This document shows positions 15,312 through 26,293 of a stretch of 40,335 nt of DNA, one piece after another; position 1 is the stretch's first letter, and each line of letters opens with the position of its first letter. The stretch covers positions 1,018,166-1,058,500 of the forward strand of contig NZ_KQ969506.1 of NCBI RefSeq assembly GCF_001578875.1, given 5' to 3'. The translations under genes and the position numbers were made by a program. The DNA is from Streptococcus sp. DD13 (lineage in GTDB: Bacteria > Bacillota > Bacilli > Lactobacillales > Streptococcaceae). The notes beneath the pieces were generated by a model that did no database searches, was not told the origin of the DNA, and saw only the letters and a list, made by a program, of their open reading frames with translations.

Positions 15312-16754
15312 TTACTCTTCTTTCAACTTCGCCAATTCTTGAGCAAGTAACTTGAGAGCTACTTGTGGGTTGGCTTGGCCTTTGGTTGCTTTCATAAGGA
15401 AGCCTGTAAAGGCCTTATCGGCATTTCGTTTGCCGGATTTGAAGTCAGCTACCGCTCCTTCATTGTCTGCAAAGACTTGGTGGATGATGGGAATCAAGAC
15501 TTCAGGATCTGAAATCTGTACCAATCCAGCTTTTTCGACATATTCACGTGCACCGCCACCGTTTTTCGCCAAGTGAACAAAGACTTTCTTAGCAATCTTA
15601 GAAGAAATGGTTCCATCTTCGATGATAGCAATCATTTCTACCAAGTTTTCTGGTGTCAATTGGATTTCTTCCAGCGTCTTGCCTTCTGCATTCAAGAATT
15701 GCGCCACTTCCCCTTGGAGCCAGTTCGAGATTTGCTTGGCATCGCCACCAAGGGCTACAGCTGCTTCAAAGAAGTCGGAAGTCCCTTTCGTCGCGGTCAA
15801 TTGGTTGGCATCATAATCCGACAAGCCAAGCTCTGCCACATAACGAGCCCGACGGTCTTTTGGAAACTCTGGCAACTCTACCCGCATTTCCTCGATCCAC
15901 TCATCTGAGATGTCAAACAAGGGAAGGTCTGGTTCTGGGAAGTAACGGTAATCCGCTGCTCCTTCTTTGACCCGCATCAGGATGGTACTCTTATTGGCTT
16001 CATCGTACCGGCGGGTTTCTTGCTGAATGATCCCTCCTGAACGTAAGATTTTCGCTTGACGCTCTACTTCATACTCTAGACCTTTACGGACATTTGAGAA
16101 AGAGTTCAAGTTTTTCAACTCCGTCTTGGTACCAAATTCCTCTTGACCGTATGGGCGAAGGGAGATATTGGCATCCACCCGCATAGACCCTTCTTCCATC
16201 TTCACATCAGAAATACCGGTGTACTGGATCACTTCTTTCAAAGCTGTCAGATAAGCGTAGGCTTCTTCTGGCGAACGCATATCGGCTTCAGAAACAATCT
16301 CGATCAAAGGGACCCCTTGACGGTTGAGGTCCACATAAGAGTAGCCATCGGTCCCATGGGTATTTTTCCCCGCGTCTTCTTCCAAGTGAGCCCGTTCAAT
16401 TCCGATTTTCTTTGTAGAGCCGTCTTCCAACTGGACTTCAATCCAACCGTTGTAACCAATGGGTTCATCAAACTGCGAAATTTGGTAGGCCTTTGGATTA
16501 TCAGGGTAGAAATAGTTCTTCCGGTCAAAGTGCATCTGCTGGTGAATATCCATGTTTAGCGCTAAAGCCGCTTTGATCCCCGCATCCACAACTCCCTTGT
16601 TCAGGACAGGAAGGACTCCAGGAAAAGACCAATCGATGATATTGGTATTCGCATTTGGATCCTGCCCAAAATGGGCTGAAGAAGGGGAGAAAATCTTCGA
16701 ATGGGTGTTGAGTTCCACGTGGACTTCCAGTCCGATAATGGTTTCAAAGTTCAT
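15312..16754 (-). CDS. gatB: Asp-tRNA(Asn)/Glu-tRNA(Gln) amidotransferase subunit B
   Basis: 480 residues, full length. GatB holds the mischarged tRNA, phosphorylates the Glu or Asp carboxylate, and receives ammonia from GatA to make Gln-tRNA or Asn-tRNA. The N-terminus [15 protein letters not shown] and the segment [18 protein letters not shown] are GatB hallmarks. A C-terminal YqeY-like tail ([13 protein letters not shown]) binds tRNA. Its ATG overlaps the gatA stop by one base (TAATG), and a strong terminator follows. Confidence 0.96.
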   Translation of the reverse strand: MNFETIIGLEVHVELNTHSKIFSPSSAHFGQDPNANTNIIDWSFPGVLPVLNKGVVDAGIKAALALNMDIHQQMHFDRKNYFYPDNPKAYQISQFDEPIGYNGWIEVQLEDGSTKKIGIERAHLEEDAGKNTHGTDGYSYVDLNRQGVPLIEIVSEADMRSPEEAYAYLTALKEVIQYTGISDVKMEEGSMRVDANISLRPYGQEEFGTKTELKNLNSFSNVRKGLEYEVERQAKILRSGGIIQQETRRYDEANKSTILMRVKEGAADYRYFPEPDLPLFDISDEWIEEMRVELPEFPKDRRARYVAELGLSDYDANQLTATKGTSDFFEAAVALGGDAKQISNWLQGEVAQFLNAEGKTLEEIQLTPENLVEMIAIIEDGTISSKIAKKVFVHLAKNGGGAREYVEKAGLVQISDPEVLIPIIHQVFADNEGAVADFKSGKRNADKAFTGFLMKATKGQANPQVALKLLAQELAKLKEE

Positions 16755-18220
16755 TAGGCGTCACCTCCAAAGATAAGTGGTTGTTGCTTGTGGTAATCCG
16801 TCGTCGCTTCAAAAGCAGCCGCTGCTTGGTAAAGAGTCGCCTCACTGTATTTTGGACCAATCAACTGTAAACCAACTGGCAACCCTTGAACAAAACCGGA
16901 TGGAATCGAAATCCCTGGAAGACCAGCCAAGTTGACCGGAATGGTCAACAAATCTGCCAAGTACATGGCAACAGGGTCATGGTTCAGCGAATCCAAATCA
17001 AATGCAACGCTTGGAGCTGTCGGGCCAAGGATCACATCATAATCCGCAAAGACCTTATTGAAATCCTCAATAATCAAGCTACGGACTTGTCCTGCTTTTT
17101 TGAAATAGGCATCATAGTAGCCAGAAGACAAAGAGAAGGTTCCCAACATAATCCGACGTTTGACTTCATCCCCAAACCCTTGGCTACGTGTCTTCACATA
17201 AATTTCTTCCAAGGTTTTAGCATCTTCAGCCCGGAAGCCATAGCGGATCCCATCAAAACGCTGCAAGTTAGAAGAAGCTTCCGACGAAGCGATGATATAG
17301 TAGACCGCTACACCATATTTTGAATGAGGGAGACTGACCTCCTCAACTCTAGCACCCAGTTTCTCAAACTGCTTGGCCGCTTCCAAAATATTTTCCTTGA
17401 TTTGTGGATCAATCCCTTCGCCCAAGTATTCTTTGGGAAGGGCAATCTTCATACCTTTGATCTCTTGGCCAATCTTAGCGGTGTAGTCCGCTACCTGAAC
17501 AGGAGCAGATGTTGCATCTTTTGCATCCGCTCCCGCAATGACATTGAGGAGCTGGGCATTTTCCTTAACGGTCGGTGCAAACGGACCGATCTGATCCAGT
17601 GAGCTACCAAAGGCAATGAGTCCGAAACGAGAAACAGCTCCATAGGTCGGCTTAAGCCCAACAATTCCATTAAAAGCTGCGGGTTGACGAATCGATCCAC
17701 CCGTATCCGATCCTAGGGACAAACGAACTTGACCTGAAGCGACAGAAGCTGCAGATCCAGACGAAGAGCCTCCTGGCACCTTGGTTTGGTCCCAAGCATT
17801 CTTCGTCGCCCCAAAGTAAGAAGTCTCCCCGGATCCTCCCATGGCAAACTCGTCCATGTTGGTCTTTCCAATGACAATCATGTCCTTTGCTTTCGCATTG
17901 ACCACAGCGGTCGCGTCAAAGATTGGCTCATAATTGTAGAGCATTTTAGAGGCTGCGGTGGTTAAAATCCCTTTGGTGGAGATATTGTCCTTGACAGCCA
18001 AAGGAATCCCAGCCATCAGATTTTCTGCATCAATTCCTTTTTCATCCAAGGATTTGGCTTGAGCCAGAGCTTGGTCCTCCGCAATCGTTACAAAGGCATT
18101 GAGGCTTGCCTCACGCGATTGGATGTCTGCAAGCGTTGCCTGGGTCAGTTCTGTGGCAGAGATATCTTTTTTGACCAGGAGGTCATGCAATTCTTCAATC
18201 GTTTTTTCTTTAAAAGACAT
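16754..18220 (-). CDS. gatA: Asp-tRNA(Asn)/Glu-tRNA(Gln) amidotransferase subunit A
   Basis: 488-residue amidase-signature enzyme that releases ammonia from glutamine for GatB. The catalytic Ser-cisSer-Lys set is visible: Lys77 in AVKDNI, Ser152 in PGGSSSGSA and nucleophile Ser176 in DTGGSIRQP. It is middle gene of gatC-gatA-gatB, with one-base overlaps on both sides. Confidence 0.96.
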   Translation of the reverse strand: MSFKEKTIEELHDLLVKKDISATELTQATLADIQSREASLNAFVTIAEDQALAQAKSLDEKGIDAENLMAGIPLAVKDNISTKGILTTAASKMLYNYEPIFDATAVVNAKAKDMIVIGKTNMDEFAMGGSGETSYFGATKNAWDQTKVPGGSSSGSAASVASGQVRLSLGSDTGGSIRQPAAFNGIVGLKPTYGAVSRFGLIAFGSSLDQIGPFAPTVKENAQLLNVIAGADAKDATSAPVQVADYTAKIGQEIKGMKIALPKEYLGEGIDPQIKENILEAAKQFEKLGARVEEVSLPHSKYGVAVYYIIASSEASSNLQRFDGIRYGFRAEDAKTLEEIYVKTRSQGFGDEVKRRIMLGTFSLSSGYYDAYFKKAGQVRSLIIEDFNKVFADYDVILGPTAPSVAFDLDSLNHDPVAMYLADLLTIPVNLAGLPGISIPSGFVQGLPVGLQLIGPKYSEATLYQAAAAFEATTDYHKQQPLIFGGDA

Positions 18221-18522
18221 TAGGCATCACCTCCGTCATCCAAAATAGCTGGAACTTTGATAAAGTAGTTTTCTTTTTCAGGAACATTTTTAAACAAGAG
18301 ATCCCGGTCTGTCCCATTTTCCGCCACATCTTCGCGTATCACTGTCTTGCGATCTGCCATGGTAGTCGTCACCGCTACTCCTTGCGTGTCTACCTCTTCT
18401 AGCATTTCCACCATCTCCACGATTTTGGATAAGGTCGTCGCAAAGGCTTCCGTTTCCGATTCAGAAAACGTCAGTTTGGACAGTTTCGCCACATGGCGAA
18501 CTTCTTCCTGACTTAGTTTCAT
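18220..18522 (-). CDS. gatC: Asp-tRNA(Asn)/Glu-tRNA(Gln) amidotransferase subunit C
   Basis: 100 residues. This small subunit wraps GatA and GatB together. The start [17 protein letters not shown] is the typical GatC N-terminus; an upstream in-frame ATG (18574-18576) would add 18 unrelated residues. GGAGG lies ten bases before the ATG. First gene of gatCAB. Confidence 0.93.
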   Translation of the reverse strand: MKLSQEEVRHVAKLSKLTFSESETEAFATTLSKIVEMVEMLEEVDTQGVAVTTTMADRKTVIREDVAENGTDRDLLFKNVPEKENYFIKVPAILDDGGDA

Positions 18523-18538
18523 AAGATTACCGCCTCCG

Positions 18539-18559
18539 CCTGCAAAATACCCTTGCAGG
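18539..18559 (-). other. hairpin in the gatC leader
   Basis: CCTGCAA/TTGCAGG 7-bp arms lie just before the GGAGG site of gatC. This could modulate translation initiation; function is speculative. Confidence 0.35.
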
Positions 18560-18599
18560 ACGGCTCCTTTCTTCAAACATCATTTACATAATCCTTTAA

Positions 18600-18608
18600 A
18601 TTATATCA
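18600..18608 (-). promoter_or_regulatory. extended -10 promoter of gatCAB
   Basis: Minus strand TGATATAAT is a perfect extended -10 (TGnTATAAT), about 78 bases before the gatC ATG. A -35 is not obvious. Confidence 0.6.
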
Positions 18609-18641
18609 CAAAAACAAAGCCCTCGCTGGTTTTGTCACAAG

Positions 18642-18672
18642 AAAAAGAAAAACCTCCACCAACAAGGGGAGG
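18642..18672 (-). terminator. probable terminator of codY-pncA
   Basis: CCTCC/GGAGG stem (18653-18672) with a T-rich tract after it on the minus strand, about 55 bases past the pncA stop. Confidence 0.6.
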
Positions 18673-18726
18673 AGAATCTGAATTAGGCTGACTTTTTGAT
18701 TCGAAATGACCCGTCATCCAACGATT

Positions 18727-19278
18727 CTAATCACGAATGCTTGCGCCTAAGACATGTTTAAAATGAGCCAAAGCAAACTGATGAGCTTCATCTGTCAACG
18801 AAGCAATTGCTGAAGCAACCACCTCAATCTCATAGCCTAGATTATAGGCATCAATAGCGGTATGAAGGACACAAATATCCGACAAGACACCTGTCAAAAC
18901 AATCTTTGTGACCTTGCGCTCTCTCAGACGAATGTCTAAATCAGTCCCCGAAAAGGCGGAATAATGGCGCTTGTCCATCCAAAAGACCCGATCGTCGTTC
19001 TGGTGCTCCTGATAAAACTCAGCCAGGGGCCCATAAAGGTCCCGACCGCTGGTACCTGCGATATTGTGAGGAGGAAACAGCTTACTCTCTGGATGGAAGT
19101 TATCTCCCTCATCATGACGATCAATTGCAAAGAAGATATAATCTCCTGCCTCATAGGCTTCTCGGGTCACTGCCGCAATCCGGTCTGCAATCACCTGTGC
19201 TGGCCGACCCGCTGTCAACTTTCCATCATCAGCCACAAAATCATAAGTGTAATCAATCGAAATCAGTGCCTTGGTCAT
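18727..19278 (-). CDS. pncA: nicotinamidase / isochorismatase-family hydrolase
   Basis: 183-residue cysteine hydrolase that converts nicotinamide to nicotinate for NAD salvage. The catalytic triad is Asp9 (ISIDYTYDF), Lys103 (MDKRHYSAF) and Cys136 (LSDICVLH). The metal-site pattern Asp53-x-His55...His62 separates nicotinamidases from isochorismatases. The start MTKALISIDY follows the codY stop by one base, a pairing conserved in streptococci, so CodY and its nutrient signal also set pncA levels. It may work with nadD at 11085 in NAD supply, though in a separate transcript. Confidence 0.88.
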   Translation of the reverse strand: MTKALISIDYTYDFVADDGKLTAGRPAQVIADRIAAVTREAYEAGDYIFFAIDRHDEGDNFHPESKLFPPHNIAGTSGRDLYGPLAEFYQEHQNDDRVFWMDKRHYSAFSGTDLDIRLRERKVTKIVLTGVLSDICVLHTAIDAYNLGYEIEVVASAIASLTDEAHQFALAHFKHVLGASIRD

Positions 19279-19279
19279 G

Positions 19280-20068
19280 TTAATAATCTCTTTTCTTAAT
19301 TTCAGCAAAAATCGCTGGGATCAATACTTTCAGATACGTTCCTTTCATCCCCAAGGAACGACTCTCGATAATGCCTGCTGACTCGAGCTTCCGTAATGCA
19401 TTGACAATGACAGATCGTGTGATCCCAATGCGATCTGCAATCACAGAAGCCGTCAATTGTCCTTCATTTCCGTTTAGTTCATCTAAAATGGCGGATACAG
19501 CCTTCATTTCAGAATAGGACAAGGTATTGACTGCCATCGTCACCGCTGCTCGATCCCGGATATTTTTCTCGTCAAGTTCTCGTTGGAAATTGAGCAATTG
19601 AATACCGACTACTGTCGACGCAATCTCGACTAAGATCAAATCTTCTTCCGTAAATTGCCCTTGGTTGCGCCAAATAATAAGGGTCCCAAAGCGAATCCCT
19701 GTCACATGGATCGGTGCTACCGTAGTCATACTCTCTGGATAAGTCGAGCGGTATTCGATCGGAATAGCTGTCAAATCACTGTCTGCTGGCAGATTTGCTT
19801 GTGTATCGTAAATCATGGCCGCCGATTTGATGTAGTCATTTGGAAATTGCTTATTGGTAAAGAATTCTTCCACACGATCATTGTTGATCTTGTACTTGAT
19901 CGAATAGCCCAGTACTTCACCCATGCTGTTGATGATGCAGGCATTGCAATCAATAATCTCTGCTAAATGATCTGCAATCGCTGCATAGGGAAGATCCTCT
20001 CCAAGGCTCTCTTCTGAGCGTTTCAAAATAGAAGTAATTTCTCGCGTTTTTTCTAATAAACTTCTCAT
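19280..20068 (-). CDS. codY: GTP- and BCAA-sensing global regulator CodY
   Basis: 262 residues, full length. CodY represses amino-acid acquisition and biosynthesis genes when branched-chain amino acids are plentiful. The N-terminal GAF effector domain (about 1-155) starts [20 protein letters not shown]. The C-terminal winged helix has the recognition segment [20 protein letters not shown] and ends [11 protein letters not shown] CodY box immediately upstream of its promoter indicates autoregulation. pncA is co-transcribed. Confidence 0.96.
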   Translation of the reverse strand: MRSLLEKTREITSILKRSEESLGEDLPYAAIADHLAEIIDCNACIINSMGEVLGYSIKYKINNDRVEEFFTNKQFPNDYIKSAAMIYDTQANLPADSDLTAIPIEYRSTYPESMTTVAPIHVTGIRFGTLIIWRNQGQFTEEDLILVEIASTVVGIQLLNFQRELDEKNIRDRAAVTMAVNTLSYSEMKAVSAILDELNGNEGQLTASVIADRIGITRSVIVNALRKLESAGIIESRSLGMKGTYLKVLIPAIFAEIKKRDY

Positions 20069-20097
20069 AGTTCCTTCTTCCTCGTCTAATTAGGTCT

Positions 20098-20126
20098 ATT
20101 ATACCAAAAGAAAAGATGAGTGACAA
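20098..20126 (-). promoter_or_regulatory. codY promoter
   Basis: Minus strand: -35 TTGTCA (20121-20126), 17-bp spacer, -10 TATAAT (20098-20103). Confidence 0.8.
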
Positions 20127-20128
20127 GG

Positions 20129-20143
20129 AATTGTCAGAAAATT
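20129..20143. promoter_or_regulatory. CodY box upstream of codY
   Basis: AATTGTCAGAAAATT differs at one position from the CodY consensus AATTTTCWGAAAATT and lies two bases upstream of the -35, fitting autoregulation. Confidence 0.75.
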
Positions 20144-20232
20144 TTTTATTGTTTGTCTCTCAAGTTCAAATTTGAATTTTTAAAAGATTCTTCCTTCTTG
20201 TTAACTGATGATTTCATGTAGTTAGAAGCTTT

Positions 20233-21354
20233 TTAGCCTTCCCCTTGGACAGGATGATAGCGCCGAGGAAGGCGGTCCGACAGGCCACAAACTACTTCGT
20301 AATTAATGGTTCCTAAATAATCTGCCCAGTCCTGCACTGAAAGAGACAGATCTCCGCTACTTCCTATCAGAGTTACCTTGGTTCCAATCGGATATCTCTG
20401 GGGTAGATGAAGTGTGATCTGGTCCATCGAGACCCGTCCTACAACTGGACACCACACGCCCTCTACTAAGACCTTGAACCCTTGCATGGAGCGTCGAAAA
20501 CCATCTGCATACCCAATCGGCACCGTCCCAATCCATTCACCGTCTTGAGTCTGATAGGTCGCCCCGTATCCTACATCTTGTCCTTCTTCTACCTGTTTAA
20601 TATGGACCAACTCTGACTCAAGCTGTAAGGCCGGCCAGATTGGATAGGGCATCTCCAAATTTCGACCACTTGGGTTGAGACCATAGAGCACATCTCCTAG
20701 ACGAACCATGTTGAAAACCGTATCCGGATGCCAGATACTCGTCGCAGAATTACTCGCATGGACACAAGGGGGCACGGCTTCTAACTGATCCAAAACATTC
20801 TGAAAGAAAGCCAGTTGAGCCTGAAATTTAACCGTATCCGCCTCATCGGCCGTCGCAAAGTGAGTAAAAATCCCTTGGAAATGTGCCCCCTGCTCTGCCA
20901 AGATTGCAATGGCTTCGTGCACGTCCGCCTCCTCTCGAAAGCCAATCCGCCCCATGCCGCTATCAATCTTTAGATGAACAGCCAAATCTGTCAAATCTAA
21001 ATTCCGACTCAACGCGAGGTTCAGCCATTCCAAACTCGCTACCGTTACACTAATCTTTTCCTTTACAGCAAGCGGGATCGTCTCGATAGCAGAAACTCCC
21101 AAAACAAGAATATCCTGGTCTATCCCCGCCTGACGCAATTCCAGGGCCTCGTCCACATTGGATACTCCGAACCAATCCACCTGATCCGATAAGTAGCTAG
21201 CGACAGCAACAGCCCCATGCCCATAAGCATTGGCTTTGACGATTGCCATGGTTTTTGCGTCTTTCTTAATGTTCTCTTGTACTTGCTTGCAATTTCTTGC
21301 AATGGCCTCCAAGTCAACGGATACCTGACTGGGCCGATGAATGCTACTGATCAT
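20233..21354 (-). CDS. alr: alanine racemase
   Basis: 373-residue PLP enzyme that makes D-alanine for peptidoglycan. The PLP lysine motif is VKANAYGHG with Lys40. The second half has the beta-domain with GYADGFRR and GRVSMDQ. The start chosen is [15 protein letters not shown], which has GGGAGG upstream and overlaps the acpS end by 11 bases; a longer frame reaches back into acpS but is not family-like. acpS-alr is a conserved streptococcal pair. Confidence 0.94.
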   Translation of the reverse strand: MISSIHRPSQVSVDLEAIARNCKQVQENIKKDAKTMAIVKANAYGHGAVAVASYLSDQVDWFGVSNVDEALELRQAGIDQDILVLGVSAIETIPLAVKEKISVTVASLEWLNLALSRNLDLTDLAVHLKIDSGMGRIGFREEADVHEAIAILAEQGAHFQGIFTHFATADEADTVKFQAQLAFFQNVLDQLEAVPPCVHASNSATSIWHPDTVFNMVRLGDVLYGLNPSGRNLEMPYPIWPALQLESELVHIKQVEEGQDVGYGATYQTQDGEWIGTVPIGYADGFRRSMQGFKVLVEGVWCPVVGRVSMDQITLHLPQRYPIGTKVTLIGSSGDLSLSVQDWADYLGTINYEVVCGLSDRLPRRYHPVQGEG

Positions 21355-21706
21355 GAGCTTCCTCCCATATGACACTTGCCTCCACGTAAGCCGCAGAGTG
21401 ACTAATACTAATCCAAAATCTACCCGAAACCAACTCTTGGCGGACAAGCGGTGCCCCGCGCTCATCTGTCAAAATTTCTACATCTTGAAAACCATACTTT
21501 CCAAGGCCAGTTCCAAGAGCTTTGAAAAAGGCCTCCTTGGCAGACCAGCGACCTGCTAGATATTCTAGCTTTCGCTTTCCTTTTAGAGCTTGATAGCGCT
21601 CCAATTCATTTGGAGTGAGCACTCGTTTTGCAAACTGAGGTCGCCTGCTAACGACCTGTTCGATTGCTTGCAATTCCTGCAAGTCGATCCCATGTCCTCG
21701 AATCAT
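21344..21706 (-). CDS. acpS: holo-[acyl-carrier-protein] synthase
   Basis: About 120 residues. It transfers 4'-phosphopantetheine from CoA to acyl carrier protein for fatty-acid synthesis. Asp8 in GHGIDLQE and Glu58 in [15 protein letters not shown] are the magnesium ligands. The start MIRGHGIDL has AAAAGG closely upstream. The ATG lies only 11 bases after the secA terminator, so expression depends on terminator readthrough or on a promoter inside the secA end. It overlaps alr. Confidence 0.92.
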   Translation of the reverse strand: MIRGHGIDLQELQAIEQVVSRRPQFAKRVLTPNELERYQALKGKRKLEYLAGRWSAKEAFFKALGTGLGKYGFQDVEILTDERGAPLVRQELVSGRFWISISHSAAYVEASVIWEEAHDQ

Positions 21707-21716
21707 CCTTTTCTCA

Positions 21717-21741
21717 CAAAAAGGCCCGGTCTCCCAGGCCT
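21717..21741 (-). terminator. terminator between secA and acpS
   Basis: Stem AGGCC...GGCCT (21722-21741) followed on the minus strand by TTTTT, placed directly before the acpS ribosome site. Confidence 0.75.
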
Positions 21742-21753
21742 CTCTTTCCATCT

Positions 21754-24279
21754 TTATTTTCTGCCGTGACAGTTTTTGAATTTTTTCCCTGATCCACATG
21801 GACAAAGGTCATTTCGTTTGACGTTGCTAAAGTCAAGATTTTCTTCCACAGCAGGGTCATTCCCTGGAATGATATTTTTCGCAGCGGTTGTATGCGACTC
21901 ATCAGCGGAGCGTTCCCGTTCAATATGATCATGAATTTGAGCTTTCATCATCAAGCGAGTCACATCAAACTCGATAGAACCAATCATGTCATTAAACATA
22001 TTAAAGGCTTCTTGTTGGTATTCTACCACTGGATTGTTTTGGGCATATCCCCGTAGACTCACTGCCTGGCGCAACTGATCCAGAACGTCAATATGATCTG
22101 TCCACTTGCTATCCACCACGCGCAGGATAAGCACTTTCTGGAATTCCCGGACCCGTTCTTCATCTCGAAGTTTTTCAACTTGAGAATCATAGACCTTCAG
22201 CGAGCGCTGGTACAGAACATCTTTGATCTCAGCATCGGTCTTTCCTTCCAAATCTTTTATGGAAATGGAATCCTCTGGAAGGAGATTGTACTTGGCAAAT
22301 TTCAAAATAGCTTCCAAAGCCTCTTCGCGAGGTTCACTTTGATGATCATCGACTTGCCGTTCGATTGTCCGTTGCATCATCCCCTGAATCTCAGGAGCCA
22401 GGTCCCGATCGGCTGTAATGACATCACGGCGTTGCGCATAGATAATTTCTCGTTGCTCGCGCATGACATCATCATATTGAAGGACTTGCTTCCGTGAGTC
22501 GTAGTTGTTTCCTTCTACTCGTTTTTGGGCACTTTCTACCTGGTTGGTCAACATGCGAGAACGAATCACCGACTCTTCTTCTGTCAGATTCAAGCGTTCC
22601 ATGACGGCCTTGATCCGCTCGGAACCAAAACGCTTCATCAAGTCATCTTCCAGAGAGAGGTAAAATTGGGATTCCCCTGGGTCTCCCTGACGACCGGACC
22701 GTCCACGAAGCTGATTGTCAATCCGACGGCTTTCATGACGTTCCGTCCCAATCACACACAAACCACCAAGCTCCCGTACACCAGGGCCCAATTTGATATC
22801 GGTCCCACGTCCAGCCATATTCGTCGCGATGGTAACCGCCCCTTTTTGGCCAGCGTTCATAATGATTTGCGCTTCCCGGTAGTGGTTCTTCGCATTGAGC
22901 ACTTCATGAGGAACACCAGCTTCCACCAATCGCTTGGATAAATAATCAGAAGTCTCCACCGCTACGGTCCCAACCAAGACAGGCTGCCCTTTTTTGTAGC
23001 GTTTTTGAACATCGCGCACCACAGCATTGAACTTATAAGCTAAGCTTGGATACAACAAGTCAGCATGGTCAATCCGAGCAATCGGACGATTGGTTGGAAT
23101 GGTCACTACGCGCATGTTGTAAATTTCACGAAATTCTTCTTCTTCCGTCTTACAAGTACCGGTCATTCCTGCCAGTTTTTTGTACATCCTAAAGAGGTTT
23201 TGATAGGTGATAGAAGCACTCGTTTTGGATTCATTTTGTACCTCAACCCCCTCTTTTGCTTCAATAGCCTGGTGAAGTCCATCTGAGTATCGGCGACCTG
23301 GCATGGTCCGACCCGTAAAGGCATCGATGATGAGAACCTCTCCATTTTCATCAACCAAGTAATCAATGTCGTAAATCATGATGTAATTGGCACGAAGAGC
23401 ATTATCTACAAAGTGGGTCAAGGCGACATTTTCCACATCATAGAGATTTTTCAAGTGGAAGAACTCTTCTGCCTTATCAATCCCAGAATCAGACAAGCCA
23501 ATGGTCTTAGACGGTACATCGATGATGTAGTCTTCTTCTGATAACGATTTGACAAATCGGTCCGCCATGAAATAGAGCTGATTGGTTTCAGAGCTTGTTG
23601 GACCCGAAACGATCAAAGGGGTCCGGGCCTCATCGACAAGGACAGAGTCCACCTCATCCACTAGGGCATAATTCAAGGGACGCTGTACCATGTCCTCTGC
23701 CCGTACCACCATATTATCCCGTAAATAGTCAAAGCCGATTTCTGAGTTGGTAGAGTAGGTAATATCACAGTTATAAGCTTCTCGCTTTTCGAGAGAAGAC
23801 TTGGCAGAGAGGTTGATCCCGACAGACAAGCCTAACCAAGAGTATAACTCTCCCATTTCTGTCGCATCCCGTGTGGTCAAGTATTCATTGACTGTCACCA
23901 CGTGTACCCCTTGACCAGACAAGGCATTGAGATAAACCGGCATCGTAGCTGTAAGGGTCTTTCCTTCCCCAGTTCGCATCTCAGGGATATCGCCGTTGTG
24001 CAAGACGATTCCTCCCATGATCTGAACAGGGTATGGATATAATCCAAGCACGCGACGTGAAGCCTCCCGAACGACCGCATACGCCTCATATAGAAGGTCG
24101 TCCAAGGACTCCCCTTCTTGGTGGCGACGCTTGAACTCCTCCGTCTTCGCTTTCAACTCGTCATCTGTCAAAGCTTCCATTTCATCGGCATAGGCGATCA
24201 CGCGGTTTGCCATTTTTTCTAATCGTCTAATTTCTCCCTTTTCGTTTTCCACAAGGGAGCGAAGAATATTATTTGCCAT
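21754..24279 (-). CDS. secA: preprotein translocase ATPase SecA (SecA1)
   Basis: 841-residue motor of the general secretion pathway that drives preproteins through SecYEG. Walker A is GEGKT (104-108) and the DEAD-type box is DEVD (208-211). The second nucleotide-binding fold has GRGTD, and [13 protein letters not shown] is intact. The C-terminus ends in the SEC-C zinc motif [12 protein letters not shown], which marks the housekeeping SecA rather than accessory SecA2. The start chosen is [12 protein letters not shown] with AAAGGA upstream; a 19-codon upstream extension is not family-like. Confidence 0.96.
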   Translation of the reverse strand: MANNILRSLVENEKGEIRRLEKMANRVIAYADEMEALTDDELKAKTEEFKRRHQEGESLDDLLYEAYAVVREASRRVLGLYPYPVQIMGGIVLHNGDIPEMRTGEGKTLTATMPVYLNALSGQGVHVVTVNEYLTTRDATEMGELYSWLGLSVGINLSAKSSLEKREAYNCDITYSTNSEIGFDYLRDNMVVRAEDMVQRPLNYALVDEVDSVLVDEARTPLIVSGPTSSETNQLYFMADRFVKSLSEEDYIIDVPSKTIGLSDSGIDKAEEFFHLKNLYDVENVALTHFVDNALRANYIMIYDIDYLVDENGEVLIIDAFTGRTMPGRRYSDGLHQAIEAKEGVEVQNESKTSASITYQNLFRMYKKLAGMTGTCKTEEEEFREIYNMRVVTIPTNRPIARIDHADLLYPSLAYKFNAVVRDVQKRYKKGQPVLVGTVAVETSDYLSKRLVEAGVPHEVLNAKNHYREAQIIMNAGQKGAVTIATNMAGRGTDIKLGPGVRELGGLCVIGTERHESRRIDNQLRGRSGRQGDPGESQFYLSLEDDLMKRFGSERIKAVMERLNLTEEESVIRSRMLTNQVESAQKRVEGNNYDSRKQVLQYDDVMREQREIIYAQRRDVITADRDLAPEIQGMMQRTIERQVDDHQSEPREEALEAILKFAKYNLLPEDSISIKDLEGKTDAEIKDVLYQRSLKVYDSQVEKLRDEERVREFQKVLILRVVDSKWTDHIDVLDQLRQAVSLRGYAQNNPVVEYQQEAFNMFNDMIGSIEFDVTRLMMKAQIHDHIERERSADESHTTAAKNIIPGNDPAVEENLDFSNVKRNDLCPCGSGKKFKNCHGRK

Positions 24280-24307
24280 TTTAAATCCTTTCGAGAATGT
24301 ACCAGTC

Positions 24308-24336
24308 ATTTTACCATATTTCCCACCATTTTTCAA
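24308..24336 (-). promoter_or_regulatory. secA promoter
   Basis: Minus strand: -35 TTGAAA (24331-24336), 17-bp spacer, -10 TAAAAT (24308-24313). Confidence 0.7.
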
Positions 24337-24337
24337 T

Positions 24338-24394
24338 AAAAATAGAAGCGCTCTCTTGGGAAGGATGAGACCTTTTTAGAGGAGGCGCTTCTAC
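24338..24394 (-). terminator. terminator of the KimA-like gene
   Basis: Perfect 8-bp arms AGAAGCGC/GCGCTTCT around a long loop (24344-24392), then ATTTTTATTG on the minus strand. The long loop is unusual, but placement fits. Confidence 0.6.
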
Positions 24395-24416
24395 ATTTTT
24401 AAAATAAGAGGGACTT

Positions 24417-26261
24417 CTACTCTTTCAGGTGGTAAGAGTAGGAAGAAACGACGATATTCTCTCGCCACTTCAAATAATACTTCAAGCGTAAGCTCATTTG
24501 GTTGTGCAAGATATTTTGCCAAGACTTCTTCGGCACAAACTGCGGAATCAAAACGGTTAGGGTAAAGTGCTCCGCCGCAGCTTTTTTCGCCATCTCATCT
24601 ACATACTGCAAGGTGGATTGTGTAATCGAACTGTATGGAGACTCGATATGGGCCATGTCGATTCCTGGGAAGTACTGTTTGAACTCCGCTTCGGTTTCCT
24701 TATCTTTTGCCAAGGTATCCTTGGTCGAGACATGCATCGCAATCACCTGATCACCAATCGAACGAGCATAAGCAATCGCACCAATATTGGCCTTGGTAAT
24801 ATTCCCAATCAGGATGAGGACAAGGTTCCCCTGGTATTTTTTCTCCTGAATGGCACTGGTGATTCGTAACTGTTGCGCGACGCGATTGTAATGTTGTTTG
24901 ATGCGAAGGAACATCCAGATCAAAAAGCCTAAAATCGGGAAGAATGGCCAAATATCTCCCAGACGGAAGACCAAAAGGATTAATACGATAATGTAACAGA
25001 TAAGGGCGCCCAAAATGTTGGCAACGGAATGCTTCCAAAATTGCTTCCCATACTTCCGAACCCAGTGGACCACCATCCCAGTCTGAGAAAGAGCAAAGGG
25101 AACAAATACCCCAACCGTGTACAAAGGAATCAATCGATCTGTATTTCCTTTAAAAATCAGTAGGAGGCCAATCGCTCCGATAGCAAGAGTTAAAATTCCA
25201 TTTGAATACCCCATTCTTGCGCCTTTTTCCATATACAAATGGGGCATGTATTTGTTTTTCGCCATACTCGAAGATAAGATCGGAAAAGCCGAAAAACCGG
25301 TATTGGCCGCAACTGCCAGAATCATAGCGGTTGAAAACTGAAAGGCGTAAAAGAGAATATTTCCTAGGGCAGAGTCTCCTAGAATCGCCTGGGCCATCTG
25401 TGCCAAGAGCGTCACTCCACTCTTTGGAACAATCCCAATCCACCAGTTTAGGAAAATGATCCCTGAAAATAAAGCCGCAAGGATAGTCGACATAATAAAG
25501 AGAGTTGTTGCTGCATTTTTTGCTTTTGGTGTTTTGAAAAAAGGCACAGCATTTGAGATTGCTTCAACCCCTGTCAAGGAAGCAGACCCTGACGTAAAGG
25601 CGCGCAAGAGAAGCACCAGCGTCACTCCAGTTACTGGTTGTCCTAAGCGTGCGGTTGCAGTATTTGGCAACTGGCCAGTAACGATTTCAAAAATACCATA
25701 GGCCAATAACAAAAGACCCGCAACAATGAAGAGATAGACCGGCAACATCAGCCAAGTGGCAGATTCTTGAAGCCCTCGGAGATTTAAGAGCATGAGAATC
25801 AAGACAAGGGCAATGGAAATCTCTAGACTAAAGGAATTGAGAGCTGGAATGGCTGAAGTAATCGCATCTGCTCCGGATGCCACGGACACAGCCACGGTCA
25901 GCATATAATCTACCAACAAGCTTCCCCCAGCGACCAAGCCCCACTTAGGCGACAGGTTTTCTGTCGTCACCATGTAAGCTCCACCACCTTGCGGATAGGC
26001 ATGGATAACTTGCCGATAGGAAACCGTCAAACTAGCCAATAGCACCAAGACCAAGATTCCGATGGGTATGGACCACCAAATGGCCGAAGCAGAAACGGTC
26101 GTTAAGACCAAGACCACTTGCTCCGGTCCGTAGGCAATCGATGACAAGGCGTCGCTCGACAACATGGCTAGCGCCTGGATTTTAGACAGAAAATGCCCCT
26201 CGCCAGCATCGTCACTACGCAAGGGTTCTCCGATAAATATATCCTTTAACTTCTGAAACAT
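24417..26261 (-). CDS. kimA: APC-superfamily transporter, KimA-like potassium importer
   Basis: About 614 residues: some twelve membrane segments (residues about 30-450) and a cytoplasmic C-terminal domain of about 150 residues. The N-terminal stretch (IGEPLRSDDAGEGHFLSK, then LAMLSSDALSSIAYG) and YAYPQGGGAYM-type and GVEAISNAVPFFKTPKAKNA segments closely follow the high-affinity K+ transporter KimA (YdaO) of Bacillus. KimA is inhibited by cyclic di-AMP. It was formerly annotated as an amino-acid permease, which remains the alternative. The start chosen has GGAG six bases upstream; earlier ATGs exist in frame. It has its own promoter; no c-di-AMP riboswitch is visible in the short leader. Confidence 0.75.
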   Translation of the reverse strand: MFQKLKDIFIGEPLRSDDAGEGHFLSKIQALAMLSSDALSSIAYGPEQVVLVLTTVSASAIWWSIPIGILVLVLLASLTVSYRQVIHAYPQGGGAYMVTTENLSPKWGLVAGGSLLVDYMLTVAVSVASGADAITSAIPALNSFSLEISIALVLILMLLNLRGLQESATWLMLPVYLFIVAGLLLLAYGIFEIVTGQLPNTATARLGQPVTGVTLVLLLRAFTSGSASLTGVEAISNAVPFFKTPKAKNAATTLFIMSTILAALFSGIIFLNWWIGIVPKSGVTLLAQMAQAILGDSALGNILFYAFQFSTAMILAVAANTGFSAFPILSSSMAKNKYMPHLYMEKGARMGYSNGILTLAIGAIGLLLIFKGNTDRLIPLYTVGVFVPFALSQTGMVVHWVRKYGKQFWKHSVANILGALICYIIVLILLVFRLGDIWPFFPILGFLIWMFLRIKQHYNRVAQQLRITSAIQEKKYQGNLVLILIGNITKANIGAIAYARSIGDQVIAMHVSTKDTLAKDKETEAEFKQYFPGIDMAHIESPYSSITQSTLQYVDEMAKKAAAEHFTLTVLIPQFVPKKSWQNILHNQMSLRLKYYLKWRENIVVSSYSYHLKE

Positions 26262-26293
26262 TTTCATCTCCATCATTTTGAAAAATAAAACTA

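Noticed and set aside
15573..15908. Long plus-strand open frames opposite gatB (also 16143-16559)
   Set aside because: They lie antisense to an intact, strongly recognised gene, lack ribosome sites and show no protein-like features.
22093..22941. Plus-strand open frames opposite secA
   Set aside because: Antisense shadows of secA codon usage; composition is not that of a folded protein and no start signals are present.
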